From Flavobacterium sp. GSB-24 (lineage in GTDB: Bacteria > Bacteroidota > Bacteroidia > Flavobacteriales > Flavobacteriaceae): 64,000 nucleotides of DNA. The notes beneath the pieces are model-generated. The model saw nothing but the letters and a program-made list of their open reading frames with translations, had not been told where the DNA came from and made no database searches. The stretch is taken from the NCBI RefSeq assembly GCF_027924665.1, contig NZ_AP027043.1, positions 496,001 through 560,000 on the forward strand, given 5' to 3'. Below are positions 16,096-24,165 of the stretch, piece after piece (position 1 is the first letter of the stretch; each line of letters begins with the position of its first letter). A program made the position numbers and the translations under genes.

Positions 16096-16674
16096 ATGTT
16101 AGATATAGACTTCAAAGAAATCATTACAGTTAGTATGGTGCTTTTTGCCGTAATTGATATTGTGGGTTCAATTCCTATTATTGTCAATCTACGCGCAAAA
16201 GTGGGACACATCGAATCTGAAAAAGCTTCTATTGTGGCTGGTGCTATTATGATTGTTTTCCTTTTTGTTGGAGAAGGCTTATTGAACCTTATAGGTATCG
16301 ACGTGCATTCGTTTGCCGTTGCGGGTTCTTTTGTGTTGTTCTTTCTGGCATTAGAAATGATTTTAGGAATTAGAATTTATCGTGACGAAGAACCAGGTTC
16401 TGCTTCTATTGTTCCTCTAGCCTTTCCTTTAATCGCCGGCGCAGGAACTATGACGACTTTATTATCACTTCGATCTCAATTTCATACTATTAATATTATT
16501 ATCGCGATTGTACTTAATATTATATTGGTTTATGTTGTTCTAAAATCGTCTAAAAAGATTGAAACTTTGTTAGGAGAAAACGGACTTGGAGTAGTTCGTA
16601 AGACGTTTGGGGTGATACTTTTAGCAATTGCTGTTAAATTATTCGCTGCTAATGTTAAAGGTTTGTTTGTCTAA
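16096..16674 (+). CDS. MarC/SNARE-like family membrane protein
   Basis: 192 aa with six predicted hydrophobic segments and the family-typical first helix 'VLFAVIDIVGSIPIIVNLRAK' (the MarC pattern usually has DPxGNxP). The segment 'ASIVPLAFPLIAGAGTMTTLL' near 100 is the second half of the internal repeat. The acidic/polar ends fit the inner membrane. The function of the family is not established, and early links to multiple antibiotic resistance were withdrawn. It stands alone with its own promoter, and a 107-bp gap separates it from the next gene. Confidence 0.88.
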   Translation: MLDIDFKEIITVSMVLFAVIDIVGSIPIIVNLRAKVGHIESEKASIVAGAIMIVFLFVGEGLLNLIGIDVHSFAVAGSFVLFFLALEMILGIRIYRDEEPGSASIVPLAFPLIAGAGTMTTLLSLRSQFHTINIIIAIVLNIILVYVVLKSSKKIETLLGENGLGVVRKTFGVILLAIAVKLFAANVKGLFV

Positions 16675-16781
16675 ATTTTATTTTTATAAATTTACCCCGT
16701 AAAATATTCTAAAATACAACTTGGAGTTCATTTTCACTTTAGGTTCTACTTTTATTATTTTAGACAAACAAAGACAATCAT

Positions 16782-16985
16782 ATGAAAATTTTCACTTCAA
16801 TCTTAGTGCTTTTAGCATTAGCTCTAATTGTTTTTAATATTACGCTATTAGACTTTAAAAATCCTTTTCAAGGAGACAGTATTGTAGCTTTTATTGGAAT
16901 CGCAGCTTCATTTTGTGCTGTTCTTATTCTTTTGATCTTTAGGATTTCAAAAAGAATTGAGGAAAAAATGAATGAAAACAGATAA
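16782..16985 (+). CDS. Small two-helix membrane protein
   Basis: 67 aa with two hydrophobic helices (about 5-23 and 34-53) separated by a short polar loop (LDFKNPFQGDS), ending in the basic/acidic tail RISKRIEEKMNENR. It resembles the many uncharacterised small membrane proteins of Flavobacteriaceae. It overlaps or abuts the following FAD-binding protein, suggesting translational coupling. No function can be given. TACTTTTA upstream (near 16746) is one mismatch from the -7 consensus. Confidence 0.7.
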   Translation: MKIFTSILVLLALALIVFNITLLDFKNPFQGDSIVAFIGIAASFCAVLILLIFRISKRIEEKMNENR

Positions 16986-17592
16986 CATGTTTGACGTTTT
17001 AATTATTGGCGGTGGAGTATCTGGTATGTCTTGTGCTCTTGTCTTAGGATCCGCAAAAAACAAAACTTTTGTTACTGACAAAAAAATCGGGATTTTTACT
17101 CATCAGAAAAATTCTTCTTTACAAGAAGCAATCTTTTACAATGCTTATGGTATTACACCAGGCAAATTAGGCTCTGAATTGCTAATTGAAAGCACACAGG
17201 ATTTGGCGATAACTTATCCGCATATTACTCAAATTCCGAATGAGAAAGTAATTCGAATTGAAGGCAGTTATCCTGAATTTACTGTAGTTACCAACAAAAA
17301 TTCTTATAAGACAAAAAATATAGTTGTCGGAATTGGGTCTGCTAATACATTTGCTATTGAAGGTTTAATGCAATATGTTGAACCCCATAAAAAAGCACTT
17401 CCAGAAAAACAACGAATTCAGCTTAAAAACGACGACCATAAAGTTGCCGACGGCATTTATGTGATTGGAACTTTAGCCGGCTGGAGAAGCCAATTGGCTA
17501 TCGCTGCTGGAAGCGGTGCTGCTGTTGCAACTGATATTCTAACCTTATGGAATAACGGTGTGCAGACTCATGCCCACGATAGTATTCGATAA
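16972..17592 (+). CDS. Short FAD-dependent oxidoreductase (thioredoxin-reductase-like)
   Basis: 206 aa with an N-terminal FAD-binding motif GGGVSGMS at about 14-21. A C-terminal 'GIYVIGTLAGWRSQLAIAAGSGAAVA' closes the FAD site as in TrxR-like proteins. The central NAD(P)H-binding domain and the CxxC redox pair of true thioredoxin reductases are absent. Two starts are possible: 16972, overlapping the previous gene by 14 bp, or ATG 16987 (MFDVLIIGG), right after its stop. It may work with the upstream small membrane protein. The substrate is unknown. Confidence 0.8.
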   Translation: MKTDNMFDVLIIGGGVSGMSCALVLGSAKNKTFVTDKKIGIFTHQKNSSLQEAIFYNAYGITPGKLGSELLIESTQDLAITYPHITQIPNEKVIRIEGSYPEFTVVTNKNSYKTKNIVVGIGSANTFAIEGLMQYVEPHKKALPEKQRIQLKNDDHKVADGIYVIGTLAGWRSQLAIAAGSGAAVATDILTLWNNGVQTHAHDSIR

Positions 17593-17597
17593 TTCTT

Positions 17598-17915
17598 TTA
17601 AAGAAAAAATACTACAGTAGTTCCCAGAAAAGCAAACAATGCTGTTATTTTAAGGCCTTGAAAACATAACTCTTTCAAAGCATTAAAATTAGTATTTCTA
17701 GAGAAAAACTTATCAATGAGCAAATTAAACAAAATCAATACAATGATTCCTGTTAAACCAATAGCTGTTAATCCGAGGAATCGATAAATAAAAGAAAATG
17801 GAAGTGCATTATACACTTCCATTTTTTGTTCATAGCTCCCAATCCAGAAAAAACTAAAAAAAGCTACTATTAAAGTATTTATTATTAGATAAAGAGTATT
17901 GAATATTTTTCTCAA
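17598..17915 (-). CDS. Unknown membrane protein, three helices
   Basis: 105 aa with hydrophobic segments at about 5-25, 43-65 and 85-105. The loop SYEQKMEVYNALPF and the basic segment DKFFSRNTNFNALKE lie between them. No family is recognised. It converges on the FAD protein with 5 bp between stops, and it precedes nothing on its own strand. A plausible start is MRKIFNTLYLI. Confidence 0.6.
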   Translation of the reverse strand: MRKIFNTLYLIINTLIVAFFSFFWIGSYEQKMEVYNALPFSFIYRFLGLTAIGLTGIIVLILFNLLIDKFFSRNTNFNALKELCFQGLKITALFAFLGTTVVFFL

Positions 17916-17983
17916 AATCTTTACTTTTTATTAATTGCACTTAACTTCTAAAAAAGCACCAATAAAAATTAGCGCCTTTATAA

Positions 17984-18301
17984 TTATTTAACCGAAACGA
18001 TTTCTGTGACTTTAATGTGATTCTCATCGTCGGTTTTCCATTTTTCTCCTGTTACAGAAACTACGTCACCAATTTTTACTTGTTTGTAATTTTGCGGTCC
18101 GCCCACGTTTACAATACTGATTGTCGCAAAATATACTTCTTTTTTATCTGTAGTAATTTTTGCTGTGTAACCGTCTTTTCCAGATTCTATAGATTCTACT
18201 TTTCCTGAAACCGCACCATTTGTATCATTTTTCATAGTTGTACAAGAGATTACAAAAGCCATTAGAAGTACAAGGAAACTTATTTTTTTTAAATTTTTCA
18301 T
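17984..18301 (-). CDS. Small lipoprotein, OB-fold-like
   Basis: 105 aa. Signal peptide with a lipobox ending at C20 (FVISC), then a soluble beta-rich region, 'GKVESIESGKDGYTAKITTDKKEVYFATIS' and 'VKIGDVVSVTGEKW', reminiscent of an OB-fold or NlpE-like barrel. The residues after the cysteine (TTMKND) do not form the acidic surface-export signal, so the protein should face the periplasm. No neighbour suggests its job. Confidence 0.65.
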   Translation of the reverse strand: MKNLKKISFLVLLMAFVISCTTMKNDTNGAVSGKVESIESGKDGYTAKITTDKKEVYFATISIVNVGGPQNYKQVKIGDVVSVTGEKWKTDDENHIKVTEIVSVK

Positions 18302-18377
18302 ATTTGAGTTTTAGTCACAAAGTAAGTCAAGTTTACGAAGCTTTGTTTTATGTTATTATTAAATTTCTTTTCAAAAT

Positions 18378-18743
18378 TTATGCCAGCTGGATACAGCTTC
18401 CTGCAATGACTTTTAAATTACTTTCAAACTGTTTCCAAACTCTGATGTACTTAAGAACACCATTTATTGGATTATTATCAAAACTTCCTTTTAATGAAAT
18501 AGTAACTGCAACGACAGCAGAATCGTCTATTATATTTATAATTTGATCTGAAGCTTCTAGAAAATCTATTTTCATTTTTCCAGAGCGATAGGAATTCAAA
18601 TCAAATTCTTTAGTGATCGTTTGTCCATCTGGAAGATTGAATAATAAATCATCGTGCAGGATTGTCTCCAATGCAGAAACATCCGAATTTTTAATAGCAG
18701 TTAGAAGTTCTATTTCTGCATTAATAACGGTTTCTATTTTCAT
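18378..18743 (-). CDS. SnoaL/NTF2-like protein (DUF4440 type)
   Basis: 121 aa with the pattern of NTF2-like small enzymes: 'EIELLTAIKNSDVSALETILHDDLLFNLPDGQTITKEFDL' at 10-48 and a C-terminal 'YIRVWKQFESNLKVIAGSCIQL'. No catalytic residues can be assigned, and the family includes both enzymes and binding proteins. It lies 17 bp before ctpA in the reverse-strand order (downstream of it), so it may be the last gene of the HupE-dCMP deaminase-protease transcript. Confidence 0.75.
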   Translation of the reverse strand: MKIETVINAEIELLTAIKNSDVSALETILHDDLLFNLPDGQTITKEFDLNSYRSGKMKIDFLEASDQIINIIDDSAVVAVTISLKGSFDNNPINGVLKYIRVWKQFESNLKVIAGSCIQLA

Positions 18744-18760
18744 CGTATAAAAAATTGAAG

Positions 18761-20338
18761 TTACTTCTTAGGATTAAGAATTGTTTTAATCATCGCATCC
18801 TCTTTCAAGATCACATCATAATAATACAATTCTCCATACAACTGTCTCGCAAATTCGGCAGTGATATATCGGTTTACAAGCGATTTGGTTTTATCTAATT
18901 TTAAATCCAAACCTGTCATAAGAATATAGTTTTTGAATTTTTTGAAATAAACATCTGATGTTTTCATCTTGTTTAAAAACGCAGCAAAACTAAGTCCTGC
19001 AAAAGCATCTCTATTTTTATCCAATTCTTCAAAAACAAAATGGCCTACAATTCCAGTTTGTAATAGATAACCAACATTTTCATTTCCATGTTCAGCTTCC
19101 ATCGGAACAAAAACGTCAGGGACAATTCCGCCGCCGCCGTAAACGATTTTACCTTTAGGAGTTTTGAATTTTAAAGAATCAGCCACTTTGATACTGTCTT
19201 TTGCGTATAATTCTCCAGTAGCGATTCTAGATTCTGATTCTTTAAAATATTCTTCGTTTCCTTTTTTATAGGGTTTCTGAATTGATCTTCCAGTTGGAGT
19301 ATAATAACGCGCAACAGTCAATCTTACGGCAGATCCGTCATTAAAATCCATTTCACGTTGCACTAAACCCTTTCCGAATGAACGTCGGCCTACAATTGTA
19401 CCTCGGTCATTATCTTGGATTGCTCCAGCTAAAATTTCGCTGGCAGAAGCACTGTTTTCATTAATTAAAACATATACTTTTCCAGTTTCAAAACTACCTG
19501 CCTTTGTTGCATACGTTTTTTCAGTCGTACCATTTTTACTTTTCGTAAAAACAATCAGCTGTTTGTCTTTTAGAAATTCATCTGCGATTGCTATTGCTTC
19601 TTCCATGTAACCGCCTCCATTGTCACGAAGATCAATTACAAGTGATTGAATTCCTTTTTGTTTGAGTCTTGTTAAACCAGTTTTAAATTCATTAAAAGTG
19701 GTTTCGGCAAAACGATTGATTTTGATGTATCCAACATTATTTCCAATCATCAAAGAAGCATCAACGCTTTTAATTGGAATAATATCTCGTTTTACTTTAA
19801 ACTTTAATTTCTTTTGTTCTGATTTTCTAAAAACTGTCAATTCGATTTCCGAACCTTGCAAACCTTTTAATTTTGAGAATAAGCTGTCTGAAGGTAATTT
19901 TCTACCGTATAATTTGGTTTTCCCGGCAAATAAAATTCGGTCTCCAGATTTTAGTCCCGCTTTCGCTGAAGGTCCGTTTTCGATTGGTTTTATAATCGCA
20001 ACAGAATCTTTATACATATAAAAATTAATTCCGATTCCGACGAAATCTCCTTTCATACTTTCAGCAACTTCTGCTTGTTCGCTTGGCGGAATATAAACAG
20101 AATGCGGATCTAATTTAGAAAGAATATTATCGACTGTAAGATTTACAATCGAATCTGTATTGACACTATCAACATATTCTGTATTGATAAAATCAATTAA
20201 TTTGTTAAGCTTAGTTTTAGAGTAATTTTTAGCCAAAAGCTGGTCGCTTGCAGGAGCATTCATAAGGCTGCCCGCAATTGTTCCAAGAGCAAAAGTCGCT
20301 CCTATTACTATTGGTAAATATTTTGAGTTAAATTTCAT
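18761..20338 (-). CDS. C-terminal processing protease, S41 family
   Basis: 525 aa exported Ser/Lys protease. The order is an N-terminal anchor/signal (about 7-28), a helical region, a PDZ domain (about 90-175, with SAKAGLKSGDRIL at 124-136) and the S41 core. The Ser/Lys dyad lies in SASAS (296-300) and FGKG (321-324). 'VIDLRDNGGGY' (234-244) is another S41 signature. It probably trims periplasmic proteins. Its ATG overlaps the dCMP deaminase stop (TAATG), implying translational coupling. It has a long C-terminal extension after residue 400. Confidence 0.92.
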   Translation of the reverse strand: MKFNSKYLPIVIGATFALGTIAGSLMNAPASDQLLAKNYSKTKLNKLIDFINTEYVDSVNTDSIVNLTVDNILSKLDPHSVYIPPSEQAEVAESMKGDFVGIGINFYMYKDSVAIIKPIENGPSAKAGLKSGDRILFAGKTKLYGRKLPSDSLFSKLKGLQGSEIELTVFRKSEQKKLKFKVKRDIIPIKSVDASLMIGNNVGYIKINRFAETTFNEFKTGLTRLKQKGIQSLVIDLRDNGGGYMEEAIAIADEFLKDKQLIVFTKSKNGTTEKTYATKAGSFETGKVYVLINENSASASEILAGAIQDNDRGTIVGRRSFGKGLVQREMDFNDGSAVRLTVARYYTPTGRSIQKPYKKGNEEYFKESESRIATGELYAKDSIKVADSLKFKTPKGKIVYGGGGIVPDVFVPMEAEHGNENVGYLLQTGIVGHFVFEELDKNRDAFAGLSFAAFLNKMKTSDVYFKKFKNYILMTGLDLKLDKTKSLVNRYITAEFARQLYGELYYYDVILKEDAMIKTILNPKK

Positions 20339-20769
20339 TACTCTTCTAAAACAGGAATATGTTCTACTTCAACACCTGCCTTTATTAAAAATTGAATTCC
20401 AGAATCGTCACGATATCCGTCTTTGTACACCACTCTTTTTATTCCCGATTGATGGATTAATTTACTGCATTCTTTGCAAGGTGAAAGTGTAATGTATAAG
20501 GTTGCACCTTCGCAAGATTGTGTCGATCTTGCTACTTTTAGAATTGCATTTGCTTCTGCATGTAAAACGTCCCAGCGTGTTAGACCATTTTCATCCTCAC
20601 AGCAATTTTCAAATCCAGATGGCGTACCATTGTAACCATCAGAAATGATCATTCTGTCTTTTACTATAATGGCACCAACTTGTTTTCGTTTACAATACGA
20701 AAGCAGACTCCACTCTTTTGCAATTCGCAGATAAGCTTTATCGTATTTATTCAGTTTTTTTACTTCCAT
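20338..20769 (-). CDS. Deoxycytidylate (dCMP) deaminase family protein
   Basis: 143 aa zinc-dependent deaminase. Zn/catalytic residues are H70-A-E72 and P97-C98-x2-C101. 'DGYNGTPSGFENC' (44-56) is typical of dCMP deaminase, and 'QVGAIIVKDRMIISDG' precedes it. It makes dUMP for thymidylate synthesis. It overlaps the protease start by one base and follows the HupE gene by 5 bp, so the three are an operon. The pairing with the protease is common in flavobacteria but has no obvious logic. Confidence 0.92.
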   Translation of the reverse strand: MEVKKLNKYDKAYLRIAKEWSLLSYCKRKQVGAIIVKDRMIISDGYNGTPSGFENCCEDENGLTRWDVLHAEANAILKVARSTQSCEGATLYITLSPCKECSKLIHQSGIKRVVYKDGYRDDSGIQFLIKAGVEVEHIPVLEE

Positions 20770-20774
20770 TTATA

Positions 20775-21368
20775 TTATCTGTTCCAAATCGGACTTTCAA
20801 TAATCATCGGAATTACAACTCCAATAATAAAAGCCGACATTACTAGTGCCCAGTCGCGTTTTGAAAAACGGAAAACAGTCTGCACTATATATGAAATTAC
20901 CAGCACAACAAAAACAACTACCAATTGAGCAGCTTCGATTCCTAGAGCAAACTCTCCCAAAGGTAACAATTTTGATGTTGCAGATCCTCCTAATATTGTT
21001 TTGAAATAATTAGAGAAACCTAAACCATGAATAATTCCAAAGAATAAAGTTATGAAAAATACCAGATTCACACCATCATTTTTAGAAGTCTTTCCTGCTG
21101 TAAACAAATGATACAGAGCGGTTACTAAAATTGTAATTGGAATAAGAAATTCTACAATATTTACTTTTATCGCTATTATGCCGTAAACGGAAAGAATTAA
21201 AGCTAATGTGTGTCCAATTGTAAACAAGGAAACTAAGAGAAAAATTCTTTTCCAGTCCTTAAATAAATACGGAACGGTTAAGGCGATTAAAAAAAGAACG
21301 TGATCGTAGGCATTAATATCCAAAACATGTTTTAATCCTATTTGAAAATAAATCCAAAATTGTGACAT
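20775..21368 (-). CDS. HupE/UreJ-like membrane protein
   Basis: 197 aa with about six hydrophobic segments. The N-terminal segment 'IGLKHVLDINAYDHVLFLIALT' with HVLD...DHVLF, and 'FTIGHTLAL' near 61, are the HupE/UreJ metal-permease signature. 'FFGIIHGLGFSNYF' near 111 is its second half. The family is linked to nickel/cobalt uptake, but there are no hydrogenase or urease genes here, so the substrate is unproven. It is first gene of a likely operon with dCMP deaminase and protease. Confidence 0.85.
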   Translation of the reverse strand: MSQFWIYFQIGLKHVLDINAYDHVLFLIALTVPYLFKDWKRIFLLVSLFTIGHTLALILSVYGIIAIKVNIVEFLIPITILVTALYHLFTAGKTSKNDGVNLVFFITLFFGIIHGLGFSNYFKTILGGSATSKLLPLGEFALGIEAAQLVVVFVVLVISYIVQTVFRFSKRDWALVMSAFIIGVVIPMIIESPIWNR

Positions 21369-21418
21369 AGGTATTCTATAATTAAATAATTAGGGGTTGT
21401 AAACTTACGATTAATTTT

Positions 21419-21452
21419 CAAAATTAAAGATCTAAGCACTTAATTCATTCAA
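21419..21452 (-). promoter_or_regulatory. Promoter of the HupE-deaminase-protease operon
   Basis: Minus-strand TTG (21452-21450), 23-nt spacer, TAATTTTG (21426-21419), exact TAnnTTTG, about 50 nt before the HupE start. Confidence 0.6.
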
Positions 21453-21507
21453 TAAAAATAAGTTAAATTTTATGAGAAATTTAAAAACAATAATTTAAAA
21501 ATAGGAT

Positions 21508-21515
21508 TATATTTG
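21508..21515 (+). promoter_or_regulatory. terB -7 element
   Basis: TATATTTG, exact consensus, 22 nt upstream of the TerB-family start. Confidence 0.6.
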
Positions 21516-21537
21516 TTGCATAAAAACCGATTTAATT

Positions 21538-21969
21538 ATGCCATTTTCAGAATTATTTGATAACGAATTCAAACAAAGAAACAGAGGTCATTTCTCTGCA
21601 ATTGTGCGTGTAGCTTTCGCTGACGGACATGTAAGTCCAGAAGAAAAAGACTTTTTGGACAAATTAGCTTCAAGATTAGAAATTTCAGCAGAAGAATATA
21701 CAGAAATTCTTAAAGATCCGTGGAAACATCCAATAAACCCACCTTATTTATATACTCAACGTTTGGAGCGTTTATATGATTTAGCAAGAATGGTTCATGT
21801 AGATCATCATTTAGGAGACCAGCAAGAAGTTATGTTAACTCGTATGGGATTAGCATTAGGATTTACTCCAGGAAACGTAAACTACATTGTTGCTAAAGCT
21901 CTTTCATTAGTTGACAAAAAAGTAGACTTAGATACTTTCCTTTTCGAAATGGAAAATATGAACAAGTAA
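21538..21969 (+). CDS. TerB-family protein
   Basis: 143 aa, all helical. The TerB signature is 'IVRVAFADGHVSPEEKDFLDKLASRLEIS' at 22-50, where acidic residues in ADGHVSPEE form the metal site, repeated as 'MVHVDHHLGDQQEVML' near 87. TerB-like proteins bind divalent metals and occur in stress systems. A lone copy such as this has no assigned role. It is a single gene with its own promoter and a shared bidirectional terminator with fbp. Confidence 0.85.
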   Translation: MPFSELFDNEFKQRNRGHFSAIVRVAFADGHVSPEEKDFLDKLASRLEISAEEYTEILKDPWKHPINPPYLYTQRLERLYDLARMVHVDHHLGDQQEVMLTRMGLALGFTPGNVNYIVAKALSLVDKKVDLDTFLFEMENMNK

Positions 21970-22037
21970 TTTTTTAGTATTCAGTTTACAATCACAGTAT
22001 TCAGTTTTTTACTGATGCTTAAATTGAAATAAAATAA

Positions 22038-22072
22038 AAAACCCGAGAGATTTAAAATCTTTCGGGTTTTCT
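22038..22072. terminator. Bidirectional terminator between terB and fbp
   Basis: AAACCCGAGAGATTT (22039-22053) pairs with AAATCTTTCGGGTTT (22055-22069) with few mismatches. It has A-tract and T-tract on the two sides, so it can terminate both convergent genes. Confidence 0.8.
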
Positions 22073-22105
22073 GTTTTAAACTGAATCCTAACTTTTCCTC
22101 AAAAG

Positions 22106-22138
22106 AAACCCGACAGGTTTTAGAAACCTGTCGGGTTT
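22106..22138. repeat. 15-bp perfect hairpin AAACCCGACAGGTTT
   Basis: Perfect 15-bp stem with a TAG loop, symmetrical and without a poly-T. It is a second hairpin in the same gap. The CCTGACAG-like word also appears at 49049-49056. It is probably a dispersed intergenic hairpin. Confidence 0.75.
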
Positions 22139-22206
22139 GAAATGTAAGCTAGAGTTAAACAGTCTCCAAAAACTGTGACTGAGACTGAGACTGAAAACTG
22201 AATACT

Positions 22207-23211
22207 TTACTCAGCTGCCATAAATTCCTCAGCTTTTTCTACCATATTATAACTTCCGCAGAAAAACGGAACTCTTTGGTGCAGTTCGGTCGGCTGGATT
22301 TCCATAATTCTTCCAAAGCCGTCTGTGGCTTTTCCTCCTGCTTGTTCTGCAAGAAATGCCATTGGATTACATTCATATAATAAACGTAATTTTCCTTTTG
22401 GCGCTTTTGAACTTGTCGGATAAATATACACACCGCCTTTGATCATATTTCGATGAAAATCGGCAACCAGACTTCCTATATATCTAGAAGTGTAAGGTCT
22501 GTCTCCTTCTTCGCGCTGGCAGTATTTAATGTAATTTTTTACTCCCTGCGGAAAATGAACATAATTACCTTCGTTGACCGAATAGATGTGTCCGTCTTTC
22601 GGAAACTTCATATTCGGATGCGAAAGATAAAATGTTCCAATCGCTGGGTTTAACGTAAACCCATTTACTCCATAACCTGTTGTGTAAACCAGCATTGTCG
22701 AAGTTCCATAAATTACGTAGCCTGCTGCAACTTGATTGATTCCCGGTTGTAAAAAATCCTCGCTAGTTACCGGAGTTCCTATTGGAGTAATTCTTCTGAA
22801 AACAGAAAAAATAGTTCCCACAGAAACATTAACATCAATGTTTGAAGATCCGTCAAGCGGATCCATTAAGATCACGTACTTATTATTATGACAGTTGTCG
22901 CTCCCCTGAACTGTAATAAAATCGTCGTTTTCTTCAGAAGCAATACCACAGACAATCTCACGGTTTATTAACGTCTGGATAAATACTTCGTTTGCATAGA
23001 CATCTAATTTTTGCTGGTCTTCGCCCTGAATATTCTGCTCGCCTACAGCGCCGATAATATCCACTAAACCCGCTTGGTTTACTTTATGATTGACCACTTT
23101 TGCTGCCAATCGAATAGAGTTGATAATTCGCGAGAGCTCTCCCGACGAATACTGAAATGCTTTTTGGTTCTCAATAATAAACTCTCCCAGTGTTTTATTG
23201 CGTTCTTCCAT
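22207..23211 (-). CDS. fbp: Fructose-1,6-bisphosphatase, class 1
   Basis: Gluconeogenic phosphatase of 334 aa. The metal-binding motif is [11 protein letters not shown] (116-126) with D117 and D120. Additional sites are 'ASEENDDF' (91-98, Glu ligands) and '[24 protein letters not shown]' near 243. The length and the N-terminal TLGEFI segment are typical of the bacterial class I enzyme. It is monocistronic and ends at the bidirectional terminator shared with terB. GATATTTG at 23249-23242 is one mismatch from a -7 element. Confidence 0.96.
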   Translation of the reverse strand: MEERNKTLGEFIIENQKAFQYSSGELSRIINSIRLAAKVVNHKVNQAGLVDIIGAVGEQNIQGEDQQKLDVYANEVFIQTLINREIVCGIASEENDDFITVQGSDNCHNNKYVILMDPLDGSSNIDVNVSVGTIFSVFRRITPIGTPVTSEDFLQPGINQVAAGYVIYGTSTMLVYTTGYGVNGFTLNPAIGTFYLSHPNMKFPKDGHIYSVNEGNYVHFPQGVKNYIKYCQREEGDRPYTSRYIGSLVADFHRNMIKGGVYIYPTSSKAPKGKLRLLYECNPMAFLAEQAGGKATDGFGRIMEIQPTELHQRVPFFCGSYNMVEKAEEFMAAE

Positions 23212-23283
23212 TGCTAAATCGTTATAGTTTTAATTTTAAGTCACAAATATCGCTTATTTTGTGAGAATGATTTAAAAATTATT

Positions 23284-23311
23284 TTGTTAGTTTGCTACTA
23301 TTGTATATTTG
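23284..23311 (+). promoter_or_regulatory. Promoter upstream of the GNAT gene
   Basis: TTG (23284-23286), 17-nt spacer, TATATTTG (23304-23311), exact consensus. It lies about 165 bp before the start at 23476, so it implies a long 5' leader. No short ORF or terminator is obvious in that leader. Confidence 0.55.
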
Positions 23312-23475
23312 CTAATATTTTACACAAAGCAACAATCAAAGCTCTGTTTTTCTTTGATAATATGTAGATAAAAATACGAATACATGAAATTGCCTCTTGC
23401 ATGTCTTGGTGAAAACAAATGCTGCATTAGGAAAAAGCAATACTATAAAGGACAAAAAAATAACGTTTACCAATT

Positions 23476-23964
23476 ATGAATATTAGAAAAGGAAATCCTG
23501 AAGATATGAAATCGGTGTTGGGGCTAATTCAGGAGCTGGCAATATTCGAAAAAGAACCCGAAGCGGTTGTTATTACAGAAGAGGATTTAGTGCGTGATGG
23601 TTTTGGGGAAAAACCACTTTTTCATGTTTTTGTTGCAGAGATCGAAAACGACGAAAAACAAAAAGAAATTGTTGGAATTGCTTTATACTATTACCGCTAC
23701 TCTACCTGGAAGGGAAAAACAATACACCTTGAAGATTTAATTGTAAAAGAGAAAATGCGCGGTACTGGTTTAGGTTCTGCTCTGTATGCCGAAATCATGA
23801 AGCAAGGTAAAAGAGATGGAGTGAGAAGAGTAGAATGGAATGTTTTAGCCTGGAACACACCTGCAGTTAATTTTTACAAGAATTCTGGCGCAAAAATTCT
23901 AGAAGACTGGCAAGTGGTGCAAATGGATGAAGCTGGAGTTAATTCGTTCTTAGAAAAATTATAA
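23476..23964 (+). CDS. GNAT N-acetyltransferase (SAT/diamine acetyltransferase-like)
   Basis: 162 aa. The acetyl-CoA motif is 'IHLEDLIVKEKMRGTGLGSALYAEIMKQG' at about 87-115 (R/Q-x-x-G-x-G/A as RGTGLG). The N-terminal 'MNIRKGNPEDMKSVLGLIQELAIFEKEPEAV' and 'GIALYYYRYSTWKGKTIHLED' resemble the spermidine/thialysine acetyltransferase subgroup. The acceptor is not known. It is a single gene, followed by a long inverted repeat and then aspartate kinase on the same strand. Confidence 0.85.
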   Translation: MNIRKGNPEDMKSVLGLIQELAIFEKEPEAVVITEEDLVRDGFGEKPLFHVFVAEIENDEKQKEIVGIALYYYRYSTWKGKTIHLEDLIVKEKMRGTGLGSALYAEIMKQGKRDGVRRVEWNVLAWNTPAVNFYKNSGAKILEDWQVVQMDEAGVNSFLEKL

Positions 23965-23993
23965 AAGCAGTTTGCACAGTTTAAAAGGTTTTT

Positions 23994-24051
23994 GCCACGA
24001 ATTTCACTAATTTTCACTAATTAATTCGTGTCAATTTGTGAAATTCGTGGC
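23994..24051. repeat. 14-bp perfect inverted repeat (GCCACGAATTTCAC)
   Basis: GCCACGAATTTCAC (23994-24007) pairs exactly with 24038-24051. The loop repeats TTTCACTAATT words with about 10-nt period. It lies 30 bp after the GNAT stop and could end that transcript, although the T-tract is weak. Confidence 0.7.
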
Positions 24052-24165
24052 GAACTAACAAAGATTTAAATCCTTTTAATTGAAATAATTCAGGCAAAAA
24101 AATTAAAAAATACTAGGTTTCGATTTGAATCTGAAATCTAAAATCTAAAAATCTATTAATTAAAA

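Larger units (their letters stand above)
21976..22206. repeat. Inverted AGTATTCAGTTT / AAACTGAATACT arms with ACTGAG words
   Basis: The gap between terB and fbp is framed by AGTATTCAGTTT (21976-21987) and its exact complement (22195-22206). Tandem GACTGA words lie near 22178-22195, and two hairpins lie inside. Related ACTGAAAACTG words occur at 39671-39728. Confidence 0.65.

Noticed and set aside
23312..23475. Leader attenuator or riboswitch before the GNAT gene
   Set aside because: The promoter is far upstream, but no short ORF with codon bias and no terminator stem is visible in the leader.
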